Shown one piece after another: positions 50,894 through 60,028 of a stretch of DNA of 64,000 nt (position 1 is the first letter of the stretch; each line of letters starts with the position of its first letter). The stretch spans positions 25,929 through 89,928 of the forward strand of contig DATKXS010000038.1 of NCBI GenBank assembly GCA_035528895.1, read 5' to 3'. The notes under the pieces are model-generated. The model searched no databases. It was given only the letters and a program-made list of their open reading frames with translations, and was not told the DNA's origin. This DNA comes from UBA8522 sp035528895. Lineage in GTDB: Bacteria > Acidobacteriota > Aminicenantia > Aminicenantales > UBA8522. A program made the translations under genes and the position numbers.

Positions 50894-51644
50894 GCACGAG
50901 CTTGCGCCCGTTCCAGTCGAGGATCTTCATTCTCATCCCGTAAACGCTCTCCAGCAGCGGCTCCTGGAAGATCTCGTCCGGCCGGCCGCTGGCGACCACC
51001 TCCCCGTTCTTCATGAAGACCATGGAGTCCGCATACTGAACCGCCATCTCCAGGCTGTGCAGGGTGACCAGGATCGTCTTTTGCTTTTCGATCGCCAGTT
51101 TCCTGACCAGCTGCAGGACCTCGGTCTCATGTTTGGGGTCGAGAAAAGTGGTCGGCTCGTCCATCAACAGGATCGCTGATTTCTGGGCCAGAGCCCGGGC
51201 GATCAACACGAGTCGGCGCTCCCCGCTGCTGAGCTCGCTGATCGAACGTCCGGTGTATTCGCTCAGGCCGACGAACTCGAGCGCCTCCTCGGCGGCCTTT
51301 ATATCTTCCTGCGACGGCAGGGCGAAAGGCGAGATATAGGCCGCCCGCCCCATTAAAACGAAATCGGCGACCTGGTAGTTGAAGACCGTGTCGTGCTCCT
51401 GGGGAACATAGCCGATGAGCCGGGCCCGCTCCTGGCTTCTCAAAGACATGATGTCCCGGCCGTCGATGAACAGCGATCCTTTTGAGGCCGGAAGGACGGC
51501 CCCGATGCATTTCAGGAAGGTCGTCTTCCCGGCGCCGTTCGGCCCGACGATCGCTGTGATTTTGGCGCTCTCGAACTTGAGCGCCTCCACCTTGAGCGTA
51601 AAATTCTTATAGCTGAAGGACAGGTTTACGACGCGAACGCTCAC
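50886..51644 (-). CDS. FecE/BtuD-type ABC ATP-binding protein
   Basis: The 252-residue ATPase has Walker A AIVGPNGAGKTTFLKC near residue 33, a Q-loop in GYVPQEHDTVFNY, the signature ISELSSGERRLVLIARAL near 135, Walker B ILLMDEPTTFLDPKH near 158, and the switch histidine in LVTLHSLEMA. The ordering and length match the iron(III)-siderophore and cobalamin importers. It follows the permease gene with a 4-base overlap and is the third gene of the operon. The C-terminal 25 residues lie beyond the ATPase core. Confidence 0.92.
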   Translation of the reverse strand: MSVRVVNLSFSYKNFTLKVEALKFESAKITAIVGPNGAGKTTFLKCIGAVLPASKGSLFIDGRDIMSLRSQERARLIGYVPQEHDTVFNYQVADFVLMGRAAYISPFALPSQEDIKAAEEALEFVGLSEYTGRSISELSSGERRLVLIARALAQKSAILLMDEPTTFLDPKHETEVLQLVRKLAIEKQKTILVTLHSLEMAVQYADSMVFMKNGEVVASGRPDEIFQEPLLESVYGMRMKILDWNGRKLVLR

Positions 51645-52660
51645 AGCCAGACCTTCTTGGTTTTTTTCAGCAAAGCAAGGAAGATGGGAATCCCGACCAG
51701 GCTGGTGAAGATGCCGATCGGGATCTCGAGCGCGGAGACTCCCCGGATGATGTCGTCGGCCACCAGCATGATGCTCGCTCCCATGGCGGCGGACATAGGG
51801 ATGACCAGCCGGTTGTCCGCCCCGAACATCAACCGGACGAAATGCGGCACGATGAACCCCACCCAGCCGATGATGCCGACGATGGACGTCCCGGCCGCGG
51901 TGATCAGGGTCGTGGCCGCGATGACCAGCATTTTCTCCCGGCGGACGTTGACGCCGAGGGAGCGGGCCTCTTCATCGCTCATCGACAGGACATTCAGCCG
52001 CCAGCGGAGCAGGAACAGAAGGATGAGCCCGACGGCGATGAGCGGCAGGGAGATGGCCAGGTCCTTCCAGGAGGCCAGCGACAGGCTGCCCATCAGCCAG
52101 AAGAAGAGGGCCTGGAGGACGTAGGGGCTGGCAAAAAATTCGACCAGGGACAGAAGCGCCGAAAAGAAGGCGGTCACGATGATCCCGGTGAGGAGGAGCG
52201 AAATGAAGTGGGACTCGGCCTGGCCGGAGATCAGGAGGACCACCCCGACCGCGACGAAGGCGAAAACGAAGGCCCCGATCTGAGGAGGGAACGCCCGACC
52301 CAGGAAGACCAGGGAGAGCGCCGCGCCGAAAGCCGCCCCGGAGGAGATGCCGAGGATGTATTCATTGACCAGCGGATTTTTGAAGAGCGCTTGTAGCGAG
52401 GCCCCGGACACAGAGAGGGCGGCGCCGATGGCCACGGCCAAAAGGAGCCGGGGAAGCCGGATGCGCAGCAGGATATCGCGGTAAGCATCCGGCACCTCCG
52501 GATGGGAAGAGGGCGAAAACAGGGAAATCACGGTTTTATAAAGACCGCCCGGAGAGATCGCATAGCTGCCGATGCTCAACGAAATCAGGAAGAGGAGCAG
52601 CGGCAGGGCCAGGAAGAAAACGCGCCAGGCCTTTCCTCGCTTAGAGGCTTGTCCAATCAT
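51641..52660 (-). CDS. FecCD-family ABC transporter permease
   Basis: The 339-residue membrane protein has about nine to ten transmembrane segments. FecCD hallmarks are RLPRLLLAVAIGAALSVSGA near residue 50, SLQALFKNPLVNEYILGISS near 70, WLMGSLSLASW near 190 and GIIGWVGFIVPHFVRLMFG near 265. It forms the channel for a metal-chelate (iron-siderophore, haem or cobalamin) importer, working as a homodimer. Its start overlaps the end of the substrate-binding gene by 20 bases, typical of such operons. Confidence 0.95.
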   Translation of the reverse strand: MIGQASKRGKAWRVFFLALPLLLFLISLSIGSYAISPGGLYKTVISLFSPSSHPEVPDAYRDILLRIRLPRLLLAVAIGAALSVSGASLQALFKNPLVNEYILGISSGAAFGAALSLVFLGRAFPPQIGAFVFAFVAVGVVLLISGQAESHFISLLLTGIIVTAFFSALLSLVEFFASPYVLQALFFWLMGSLSLASWKDLAISLPLIAVGLILLFLLRWRLNVLSMSDEEARSLGVNVRREKMLVIAATTLITAAGTSIVGIIGWVGFIVPHFVRLMFGADNRLVIPMSAAMGASIMLVADDIIRGVSALEIPIGIFTSLVGIPIFLALLKKTKKVWL

Positions 52661-53732
52661 CGAAATCCAGGGTTTTTAGCAGAGTCGAAAAAATATTTTT
52701 CTTGCGGTAAAACGTCTCGAAAATCGCGTTGCCCTCTTTCTCGAGGTCGAGCCGGCCGAACTTTTCGGGGTGGAAAAGCCGGGCCAGGTAGAGTGTCTCG
52801 GCCAGCACGCCGGCCGGGTCCCACCAATACCAGAACCCGAACGTGTAGTAGACTTTTTTCGAACGGACCGCTCTTACGGACCGAAGCCGAGCGTCACTGC
52901 TCACTCCCTCCACGGTGACCTGTCTCTCTCCGGGAAGGTAATTTCCGTGGATGAGAATGATCTCAGGGTCCCATTTGAGGATCTGCTCGAGGTTGACGAT
53001 CGTCCCGATGGCCCCCGAAAAAGAAGGCAGGAGGTTTTCAGCGATGTTCCTCCCGCCGGCTGTGTCGACGGGCTCGTAAAAGACCGGGGTGCGGACCAGG
53101 GAAGACCAGAAAGCGAGGTAGACGACCGGTTTCTCTTCCTCCGGCAGCGGGCCGACGGAGTCGGTGATGAACCGAACCTTCCGGCGGAAATAGCGGACCA
53201 GTTCCCCGGCCCGTTCCTCCAGGCCAGTCAAAGCCCCCACCAATTCGATCTCTTCAAGCAGCTTGTCGAACCTTCCCATGGAAGCGACCGCCGCCACCGG
53301 GATACCGAGGCTCCGCTCGATGGAATCCGGGACCTGCTGCTCGGTCGGTGAGCAAAAAATAACGTCCGGGTCGAGCCGGACGACCAGCTCCCTGTTCAAG
53401 CTTTCGTCCGGCTGGGAGACGACCGGCAGCTGCGCTCCTTCGGGGAAGATGATCTTGAACAGATGGTCGTTGCGCTTAACGAAATAATCCAACCCCACTA
53501 GGCGTTCCCCTGCCCCGAGAGCAATGAGGATCCGCGTGATCTCCGGCTGGAGAGAGAGGATCCGCTCCGCCCGGGGGGGGATGGCCACGTTGCGGCCGAG
53601 GGTGTCCCTGAGACCCGGTTTTTGGCCTGGCCGGGCGGCCCAGGAAAAAACGGCCGCCGCCAATAAAAGGATCGGGACAATACCCCAGGGAACAACGGCG
53701 TTCCGCAAACTGCTGGGACGTATTTCATTCAT
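52641..53732 (-). CDS. Periplasmic substrate-binding protein of the FecCD-type importer
   Basis: The 363-residue protein has a membrane-spanning or signal segment (residues 13-31, VVPWGIVPILLLAAAVFSWA) and two lobes linked by a long helix, as in the BtuF/FhuD class. Blocks ERILSLQPEITRILIALGAG, ERLVGLDYFVKRND and PDVIFCSPTEQQVP form the first lobe and EIILIHGNYLPGERQV and YYTFGFWYWWDPAGV the second. Tryptophans in the last block may stack on a chelate or corrin. The start was set at an ATG at 53732; a longer frame from 53777 would place a TATAAT inside the gene. It is the first gene of the three-gene importer operon. Confidence 0.85.
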   Translation of the reverse strand: MNEIRPSSLRNAVVPWGIVPILLLAAAVFSWAARPGQKPGLRDTLGRNVAIPPRAERILSLQPEITRILIALGAGERLVGLDYFVKRNDHLFKIIFPEGAQLPVVSQPDESLNRELVVRLDPDVIFCSPTEQQVPDSIERSLGIPVAAVASMGRFDKLLEEIELVGALTGLEERAGELVRYFRRKVRFITDSVGPLPEEEKPVVYLAFWSSLVRTPVFYEPVDTAGGRNIAENLLPSFSGAIGTIVNLEQILKWDPEIILIHGNYLPGERQVTVEGVSSDARLRSVRAVRSKKVYYTFGFWYWWDPAGVLAETLYLARLFHPEKFGRLDLEKEGNAIFETFYRKKNIFSTLLKTLDFDDWTSL

Positions 53733-53870
53733 CGGCCAACTGCAAAACAACACCTCATTATAGGGGATTCGGGGCAAAACTTAAACGCCCCCTTCTTCCT
53801 GATTCTTCACTCCCCTCTGCGATTTCTCTCAATAGACAGGGAATCGAAATGCGGCTGGGATGGCTAGGAC

Positions 53871-54527
53871 CTACAAAAACAGGAGGCGGCCGAATGAATC
53901 GGGGCGATGAAAATCCGGCCTGTCCGATGCCACCGGGCTCCAGGCGCCGTAATGAGGGATCTCCGTCTCATCCCCGCACTTGTAGAAATTCGCTCGGGCG
54001 ATATGACCCGGAGCGATTCTTTCTCCGTAGTGCTTTTCGAACACGCTGAGCGGCAGCCGGTAGGCCAAGGCCCAGAATTCAGCCCCGTGGACACCTTCAA
54101 CAGGTTGGCTGACTGACGGGGCGATCTGGAAATCCTTGATGTCTTCACGGGCTATGGCCTTCCGCCGAGCGCGGTCGGGCCCGATGGCGATGAGGGCCGC
54201 CCCCAAGGCGTTCGTCTCGAGATTGATATACCCGATCGTCTTTTCCGGAAAGGGGTCGATGAACAGCTCGACACAGCTGTCCTTGTAAACAGGGTTCTGG
54301 AATCCGGTGAACCGGGCCCTGATCTTCGACTCGAACACCTTGAAAAAGAGATAGAGGTACCGGCGGCTGTAGCAGGCGCGGATTTCGACCCGCGGGCGGT
54401 AGCCGTTGTCGAGCCAGAGGTAGTGGTCGATGGTCGTGACCGGGAGGGCGTTCCAGAAGGAGGGCTTCCCGGGAACGAGAAAATCCCCGTCGATCCTGGC
54501 GACTCGATATTCGGGACGCTCCTCCAT
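53871..54527 (-). CDS. CBM9-like carbohydrate-binding protein
   Basis: The 218-residue product has no signal peptide. Its fold begins FWNALPVTTIDHYLWLDNGY and continues with VEIRACYSRRYLYLFFKVFE, YKDSCVELFIDPFP and FWALAYRLPLSVFEKHYGER, the alternating strands of a CBM9-like beta sandwich. The tryptophan and conserved tyrosine positions probably bind a sugar edge. Cytoplasmic or export by another route cannot be decided. The ATG at 54527 has GGAG 7 bases upstream; a longer frame to 54578 overlaps speE. It lies downstream of speE, 37 bases apart, and is probably cotranscribed. Confidence 0.75.
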   Translation of the reverse strand: MEERPEYRVARIDGDFLVPGKPSFWNALPVTTIDHYLWLDNGYRPRVEIRACYSRRYLYLFFKVFESKIRARFTGFQNPVYKDSCVELFIDPFPEKTIGYINLETNALGAALIAIGPDRARRKAIAREDIKDFQIAPSVSQPVEGVHGAEFWALAYRLPLSVFEKHYGERIAPGHIARANFYKCGDETEIPHYGAWSPVASDRPDFHRPDSFGRLLFL

Positions 54528-54564
54528 CCAACGTCTCCGAATGGGGGAGCCTGTATCCTGCTCC

Positions 54565-55401
54565 TCAGGCCGTTTCACGCTGCGCCCGGTCTTTCAGGAA
54601 TTCGGGCAGGGCGAAGGCGGCACGATGGACGTCCAGGTTGTAGAACTTCAGCTTTTTCGGAGGACGCCTTCGCTGGGTTCGCAAGGGATCAATGCGGTCG
54701 GAGAGAAAAGCATAGCACCACAGCCCCCCTGGATATGTCGGCACCGGCCCGAGATAATAGAGGGCCGACTTGAAGAGCGCCTTGAGAAAGCGCCTCTTTT
54801 TTCTGAGATGCTCGAGGTGATAGAGCGGCGCGCCGGCCTGGGCGGCGATCGTCCCGTCCGGCCGGAGACACCTCTTCAGCGCTGCGAAAAAACTCTTCTG
54901 GTGCAGGATGGCCGAGGGTCCGACGGGATCGGAGGAATCCACCACGATGACGTCGAACCGGCGGTCGGTCTCACGGATGTAACGGTTCCCGTCGTCCACG
55001 ACGATCTCCGCCCGGCGGTCCCCGAACGACGCCGCCAGCCCGGGAAATTGCTTCCGGCAGACTTCGATCACCCGGACGTCGATCTCCACCAGCACGGCAC
55101 TCTTCACCGGATAACGAAGGACCTCCCGGAGGGCTCCCCCGTCCCCGCCGCCGACGACCAGGACATCCTCGGGACGCGGGTGTGACATCATGGCCGGGTG
55201 GACGAGCATCTCGTGATAGAAGAATTCGTCCTTCTCTGTCGTCTGCACCAGACTATCCAGGAGCAGTACACGGCCGTAGGAATCGGTCTCGTAAACCTCC
55301 ATTTTCTGGTAGGGCGTCCTCTCGGAGAGAAGCCTCCGCCTCGCCCGGAAAAAGATCCCGTTCGACGGGGTGTGAAATTCCCGGATCTCGGTTATTTTCA
55401 T
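54565..55401 (-). CDS. speE: Spermidine synthase (polyamine aminopropyltransferase)
   Basis: The 278-residue product matches the SpeE family, which transfers an aminopropyl group from decarboxylated S-adenosylmethionine to putrescine. An N-terminal beta region (QKMEVYETDSYGRVLLLDSL) precedes the Rossmann methyltransferase-like fold with VLVVGGGDGGALREVLRYP near 95, the acidic VEIDVRVIEVCRKQFP near 120, and VIVVDSSDPVGPSAILHQKS near 165 (catalytic aspartate). The aspartate in GGGDGG and the ending YYNLD-type region are normal. The ATG at 55401 has GAGGG upstream. It is downstream of the SPOR-SpoIID gene by 67 bases, same strand. Confidence 0.92.
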   Translation of the reverse strand: MKITEIREFHTPSNGIFFRARRRLLSERTPYQKMEVYETDSYGRVLLLDSLVQTTEKDEFFYHEMLVHPAMMSHPRPEDVLVVGGGDGGALREVLRYPVKSAVLVEIDVRVIEVCRKQFPGLAASFGDRRAEIVVDDGNRYIRETDRRFDVIVVDSSDPVGPSAILHQKSFFAALKRCLRPDGTIAAQAGAPLYHLEHLRKKRRFLKALFKSALYYLGPVPTYPGGLWCYAFLSDRIDPLRTQRRRPPKKLKFYNLDVHRAAFALPEFLKDRAQRETA

Positions 55402-55468
55402 GACTCTCGACCCTCGGCGCAATTATAGTGAGGCCCTTCCGCGGTTGTCAATTGAAGAAGAACGGGGC

Positions 55469-57685
55469 TCAGTACTGGCGGGTGATCTTGACGTCCCGGT
55501 AGTACTTCTTGAGGATCTCTTTGTAGCTCGCCCCGGACTGGGCCATCCGGAAGGCGCCCACCTGGCAGAGACCGACGCCGTGTCCCCATCCTCTCCCTGA
55601 GAACAGGTAATGAGTCACCCGGCCCCCTTCATCGAACTCCCTGTCCAGCGTGAAGAGGATATCGCGCAACCCCAGGACCCAGCGAATCTTTAGGCCTTTG
55701 ACGATAACCTGGCTCTCTGTCCCGATGATCTGAAGCTCCGTGACCCGCCGCGACTTGCCCCTCGCCTGGACGACGATATCCTGGAGCTCTCCGATCGGGT
55801 AATATTCGTTGATCCTCTTCTCCAGTTCTAGGCGAGTCTGCCGGACCTGCCAGCGGTGATACGGCGAGCCCCGGTCCAGGGTCGCGGAGACGGCCGGATA
55901 AGAGACCTCCAGGAAACGGATCTCGCCCCCCTTCTCGATCCAGCGGACATCCTCGCCGCCGAGGAGATAGAGCCTGGCGGCAGGAGAGGTCTCGCCGGCC
56001 TGGGTGCGGAAGAGAAAGACGTCAGGCGATAGGGGGATGATCCGACTCTCGCCGTCCACTTCCACATCCATCTCTCGCTTCTTGTTCAGGCTGCGGAACC
56101 GACCCTTTTCCCGCGGGTCGAAATAGTTGCGGATAGCCTTGCTCAGGATATACACCATTTCACCCCGCGTGGCCGTCCGGGTTTCATCCACCATCTCGGG
56201 CAATGAGGGGAAGATGCCGCTGTGGATGAGGTAAGCAAGGCTGCCCCTGGTCTTGGCGCTGACCGGCGGGAAATCCCGGAGGACGAATTCGACTTCGCTG
56301 GGCAGCATCAGGTTGTTGACCCTGTCCTCCCACTGGAAAGACGTGACGATCAGCCGGGCAAGGTTCGAGAAATTCAGGATGGTTTCTTCAGGAAGGGATA
56401 CCTCGCGGGACCGGCCGACCAAGGCGAGCGCCCGCTCGATCCAGCGAGAGGCTTCTTCGGACCTCGCCGGCTCCAGGAAATAAGAGGGATTGGTTTCGCG
56501 CGGGATGACTCCCGCGCCGATCAGCATGGCCGCCTCGCGCTCGATCGCTCGCCCGTTCATCCAGAGGGAAACGAGCGGCCGGGTTTCGAGAGTCCATTCT
56601 TTTTGCTTCTCGTAGGTGCATTCGGTGCTCTTGAGATACGGCTGGGGCCGGCCCTCGAAAACATTTTCGACGTCCTCGGTCATCCCGCCGCAGGTGCTGG
56701 TATAGAGGGCGTTGATAAGCTTGCCCTTGTAGACGGCCACTTCCCCTCTGGTTTCCTCCACGGCCCGGCTGCTCTCGGCATGTTCGGCGCTCAGGCCGCC
56801 GTAAACCTGGCATTTCGGGGTGTCGCAAAGGTCGAACCCAAGGGTCCGGTTTTGCCCCATGTTCTTGATGGCGTAAGTCCGGGCGGCGACCGCCTGGGCC
56901 TTGAGCGCCTCGAAGGAATTGAATTGGTCCGGAGACATCTCTTCGGGGACGACGCCCCTGAGGTAGTTCTCCAGGTTCAGGATGTTCACGAGAACGAGCC
57001 CTTTGGGGCTGGCGCGTAAAACAAAGATTCCCCTGTATTGAATCCCGTTATAAAAGAGATAGCTTTGCTGGTCCGAAGGTATGAAATAGATAACGGTCTC
57101 TTTGTTCAAGGTTTTGAGCTCGTCGCCGACCAGGACCCAGACAGGATGGGATTCCTCCTCGGTGACTTCCTCCCTCAGGATCCAGGCTTCCTTGATGCCC
57201 AGCCGGTTCAGCTCCTTGATAAAACCGAGGGCCTCGCTGCGAGTGAGGAAATCCCCGACCCGGACCTGGTAAAGGGTGTCTGCCCCGGCTTCATGCTCAG
57301 AAACGACAGATACCATCCGGCTGACATCCGGGCGGAGCCGGGCGGCCAGCCTTTCGGCCTCTACCCTCTTGGCTGTCTGAGCGACCTGAAGAACGAATTT
57401 TTCGGTGAGTTTTTCCTTGTGCCCCTTGACGTTGATCTCATCCATGTCCCTGGCCAGGAGCCGGTAATCGGCGCCGACTTCATAGACCTTCATGCCGGAA
57501 GAAGCCCGGATGGTGAGCGTCTCGAGGTTAACGCCCAGCCCGATTTTGATGACCGGATTCTTGATTAAAAAGCCCTGAAAAAACTGGTTCTCCTCTCCGA
57601 ACTCGGGCGGTTTCCCGGCCAGGAAAAAAAGGGCAAGGAACGCCCCGATAAAGTACTTGCCGTGCCTGGGGTGTGGCTTGATCAT
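55469..57685 (-). CDS. Exported SPOR and SpoIID/LytB-domain protein
   Basis: The 738-residue protein has an N-terminal hydrophobic export signal. A SPOR-like peptidoglycan-binding repeat is near residues 95-170 (KFVLQVAQTAKRVEAERLAA, YQVRVGDFLTRSEALGFIKE). A SpoIID/LytB domain spans about 205-355 and again at the C-terminus: GVVPEEMSPDQFNSFEALKA, QAVAARTYAIKNMGQNR, CDTPKCQVYGG and TSTCGGMTEDVENVFEG, ending with SGRGWGHGVGLCQVGAFRMA. SpoIID enzymes are lytic transglycosylases acting on denuded glycan. Two promoter-like elements and a palindrome are upstream. A second half-domain between 380 and 600 is less conserved and may form S-layer-like contacts. Confidence 0.88.
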   Translation of the reverse strand: MIKPHPRHGKYFIGAFLALFFLAGKPPEFGEENQFFQGFLIKNPVIKIGLGVNLETLTIRASSGMKVYEVGADYRLLARDMDEINVKGHKEKLTEKFVLQVAQTAKRVEAERLAARLRPDVSRMVSVVSEHEAGADTLYQVRVGDFLTRSEALGFIKELNRLGIKEAWILREEVTEEESHPVWVLVGDELKTLNKETVIYFIPSDQQSYLFYNGIQYRGIFVLRASPKGLVLVNILNLENYLRGVVPEEMSPDQFNSFEALKAQAVAARTYAIKNMGQNRTLGFDLCDTPKCQVYGGLSAEHAESSRAVEETRGEVAVYKGKLINALYTSTCGGMTEDVENVFEGRPQPYLKSTECTYEKQKEWTLETRPLVSLWMNGRAIEREAAMLIGAGVIPRETNPSYFLEPARSEEASRWIERALALVGRSREVSLPEETILNFSNLARLIVTSFQWEDRVNNLMLPSEVEFVLRDFPPVSAKTRGSLAYLIHSGIFPSLPEMVDETRTATRGEMVYILSKAIRNYFDPREKGRFRSLNKKREMDVEVDGESRIIPLSPDVFLFRTQAGETSPAARLYLLGGEDVRWIEKGGEIRFLEVSYPAVSATLDRGSPYHRWQVRQTRLELEKRINEYYPIGELQDIVVQARGKSRRVTELQIIGTESQVIVKGLKIRWVLGLRDILFTLDREFDEGGRVTHYLFSGRGWGHGVGLCQVGAFRMAQSGASYKEILKKYYRDVKITRQY

Positions 57686-57707
57686 GAGCTGACAGAATCC
57701 GGACCAG

Positions 57708-57737
57708 ATTATAAGAGACGAAGAACGATTTTGTCAA
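57708..57737 (-). promoter_or_regulatory. Proximal promoter of the SpoIID-domain gene
   Basis: TTGACA (57737-57732) and TATAAT (57713-57708) on the minus strand have an 18-base spacer and lie 23 bases before the start codon, giving a very short leader. Confidence 0.7.
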
Positions 57738-57774
57738 GTAAAATCTTCAATCTGTGCTACCTCAGAATATGCTG

Positions 57775-57792
57775 ACTACAAGATATTGTAGT
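57775..57792. promoter_or_regulatory. Perfect 18-base palindrome, candidate operator
   Basis: ACTACAA-GATA-TTGTAGT is a perfect inverted repeat with 7-base arms. It lies about 20 bases downstream of the expected start of the distal promoter and just upstream of the proximal promoter, so a bound dimer could block the first or affect the second. Confidence 0.5.
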
Positions 57793-57815
57793 TAATATCA
57801 GCTATTTACACTTTT

Positions 57816-57846
57816 ATTATATATCATAAAAGGAGGATTTTGTCAA
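57816..57846 (-). promoter_or_regulatory. Distal promoter-like element upstream of the SpoIID-domain gene
   Basis: TTGACA (57846-57841) is followed by TATATA 17 bases on or TATAAT 19 bases on (57821-57816), minus strand. Transcripts starting here would cross the palindrome at 57775-57792 before reaching the proximal promoter. Confidence 0.55.
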
Positions 57847-57892
57847 CCTCACACCTCAGCCCAACCGGCCGGCAGGCAGGCAATCGTAATCT

Positions 57893-59143
57893 CTATTCGA
57901 GCCGGCGCAGCTCCGGCACAAAAACAGCGATCAGCGAACAAAAAACGAGCAGAATGCCCCCGTTGACCAAGACCGCCGCCGTCTCTCCGAAATGCTGGGC
58001 GACGGCTCCGATCCAGAGCGCTCCGATCGGCAAAAAACCGAAAAAGGTCAAGCTGTAAAGACCCATGACCCGGCCGCGGAGCTCGTCCCTGACCAGCGTC
58101 TGGATCAGAGCGTTGGCCAGGTTGAAGATGAGAATTGCCGCCGCTCCGTTGCCGATCAAGACGACGAGCGTCAGAGGCAGCCAGCGGATCCAGGCAAATG
58201 CGAGGATCAGGCTCGGAAAAACGAATGATCCCAGGGTGAGCAGCCGGCCCCTGAAATCAAAGCGGCCGAGGGAAGCGATGAGAAGAGCGCCGATGAGGGC
58301 GCCGGCTCCCCGCGCCGAGTACATCCAGCCGTTCGTCGCCGCGTTGCCCTGGAGGATTTTCACCGCCCAGGCGGGAAGAAGCACGATAAAGGAGACTCCG
58401 AAGAGGCTCGTCACTACAACCAGACCGATCAGAGCACGAATCATCTTATGGCCGAGCACATAGCAGAAACCCTCTTTGAGATCATGGAGAGAGGAGGTCA
58501 GCGGAGCCGGCCGAGCGAGGCGCTCCAGTCGCATCAGGCAGAGGGCGGCGATGACGGCGCCGAAGGAGATGCCGTTGATCACGAAGCACCAAGCCGGGCC
58601 GGCAAGCGCATAGGTTATCCCGGCCACGGCCGGGCCGACCGCCGTGGCCGAATTGAAGATCGTCGAGTTGAGGGCGATGGCATTGGTCAGGTCGTCCCGC
58701 CCTACCATTTCGGGGACAAAGGCATGCCGGGCGGGAGCGTCGAAGGCATTGGCGACTCCGAGGAGGAAGGCCAACAGGACGATGTGCCACGGACGGACAA
58801 TCCCCAGAAAGCTCAAAGCCGCCAAGAGAAAAGCAAGGATCATCATCGAGGTCTGGGTGATGAGAAGGAGGGTTCGCCGCGGCACCCTGTCGGCGACGAC
58901 TCCGCCATAGGGCATGAAAAACCAGCTTGGCAGGCCGGCGGCGAATCCAACAAAGCCCAGGTAGGCCGAGGAATGGGTGAGCTCGTAGACGAGGAAACCC
59001 TGGGCCGTGACTTGCATCCAGGTGCCGAAGAGGGACACCATCTGCCCCCAGAACCAGAGCCTGTAGTTGCGATGATGCAAAGATGTAAAAATCTGCCGGA
59101 AACTGAGCTGGCGCCGGAAACTCTCGAACGGAGCGATGATCAT
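57893..59143 (-). CDS. MFS transporter (EntS/MFS_3-like exporter)
   Basis: The 416-residue membrane protein has about twelve hydrophobic segments with the MFS_3 pattern: YRLWFWGQMVSLFGTWMQVT near 30, FFMPYGGVVADRVPRRTLLL near 75 (the Asp-Arg-x-x-Arg loop motif), and NAFDAPARHAFVPEMVGRDD near 135. The family includes the enterobactin exporter EntS and various efflux pumps, so it may export a siderophore or drug. Start codons at 59167 and 59143 both lack a clear ribosome site; the second keeps the natural first helix. It is divergent from the LolA-fold gene. Confidence 0.88.
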   Translation of the reverse strand: MIIAPFESFRRQLSFRQIFTSLHHRNYRLWFWGQMVSLFGTWMQVTAQGFLVYELTHSSAYLGFVGFAAGLPSWFFMPYGGVVADRVPRRTLLLITQTSMMILAFLLAALSFLGIVRPWHIVLLAFLLGVANAFDAPARHAFVPEMVGRDDLTNAIALNSTIFNSATAVGPAVAGITYALAGPAWCFVINGISFGAVIAALCLMRLERLARPAPLTSSLHDLKEGFCYVLGHKMIRALIGLVVVTSLFGVSFIVLLPAWAVKILQGNAATNGWMYSARGAGALIGALLIASLGRFDFRGRLLTLGSFVFPSLILAFAWIRWLPLTLVVLIGNGAAAILIFNLANALIQTLVRDELRGRVMGLYSLTFFGFLPIGALWIGAVAQHFGETAAVLVNGGILLVFCSLIAVFVPELRRLE

Positions 59144-59232
59144 AACTGTGTTCTGAAAATCCGGCATTCTATCGCAATCTGTTCCCTAAGACAATAGGTT
59201 CATCTCCGAGAAGGAGATGCTTCCTTTTTCAT

Positions 59233-59261
59233 TTGAAAATCGGGAGCGGTTCCATTACAAT
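59233..59261 (+). promoter_or_regulatory. Promoter of the LolA-fold protein gene
   Basis: TTGAAA at 59233-59238 and TACAAT at 59256-59261 have a 17-base spacer and lie about 28 bases before the ATG at 59290. Confidence 0.55.
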
Positions 59262-59289
59262 CAATGGACATATCGAACAGGAGGAAAGC

Positions 59290-60021
59290 ATGAAGAAATC
59301 ATTGTCTCTTATCGTTTGTGCGGTCTTTCTTCTGGCCCTTGTTTCGGCTCCTGCTTATTCCCAGACGGCGCAAGACATCCTGGCCAAGCATATCGAAGCC
59401 CAGGGTGGGGCGAAGGCGCTGGCGGCAGTCAAGGACACGACCATCAGCGGCACCATGGATTTGGTCTCGTATGGGATGAGCGCCACCCTGACGATGTACC
59501 AGAAAGAGCCCAACAAGATGCGCATGGACATCGAGGTGATGGGCATGGTCATCACCCAGGCCTATGACGGCGAGATCGCCTGGACGGTCAATCCCCAGAC
59601 CGGCGCGACGGAGCAGATGCCCGAAAACATGACTCAAGAATTCAAACGGCAGGCCATGGGCAACGACGCTCTCCTCAACCCCGAAAAATGGGGGATCAAG
59701 TACGACTTCATGGGCAAAGAAAAGATCGATGACAAGGAGTGCCTTGTCCTGACCCAGACGACATCAGACGGGCATGTCACGACAATGTACCTTGACCCCG
59801 TCACCTACCTGACCTACAAGACAAAGGGAAAAACGATCGGACAGGACGGTGGGGAAGTCATGGCCGAGTCGATCGTCGGTGACTACAAGAAGGTCGATGG
59901 CATCCTCGTCGCCCATTCCATGACCACCTACCAGAACGGCCAGGAGTTCATGAGGATGACGATCACCAAGGTCGCCTTTAACTCGGGCCTGGAAGATTCC
60001 CTTTTCCAGATGGCCAAATAG
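59290..60021 (+). CDS. Periplasmic LolA/LppX-fold outer-membrane lipoprotein-sorting-like protein
   Basis: The 243-residue exported protein has a signal peptide (residues 1-24) and the beta half-barrel pattern of LolA-like proteins: ILAKHIEAQGGAKALAAVKD, TISGTMDLVSYGMSATLTMY, MRMDIEVMGMVITQAYDGEI and GIKYDFMGKEKIDDKECLVL. Such proteins bind lipid or lipoprotein acyl chains in the periplasm; this paralogue type is widespread in Acidobacteriota and Aminicenantes and its cargo is unknown. The AGGAGG site lies 6 bases before the ATG. A fragment of an M48 peptidase follows immediately. Confidence 0.82.
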   Translation: MKKSLSLIVCAVFLLALVSAPAYSQTAQDILAKHIEAQGGAKALAAVKDTTISGTMDLVSYGMSATLTMYQKEPNKMRMDIEVMGMVITQAYDGEIAWTVNPQTGATEQMPENMTQEFKRQAMGNDALLNPEKWGIKYDFMGKEKIDDKECLVLTQTTSDGHVTTMYLDPVTYLTYKTKGKTIGQDGGEVMAESIVGDYKKVDGILVAHSMTTYQNGQEFMRMTITKVAFNSGLEDSLFQMAK

Positions 60022-60028
60022 GATTTGG

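Noticed and set aside
53733..53848. Possible cobalamin riboswitch before the FecCD-type operon
   Set aside because: No B12-box-like sequence or multi-stem pattern could be seen; only a TATAAT-like box.
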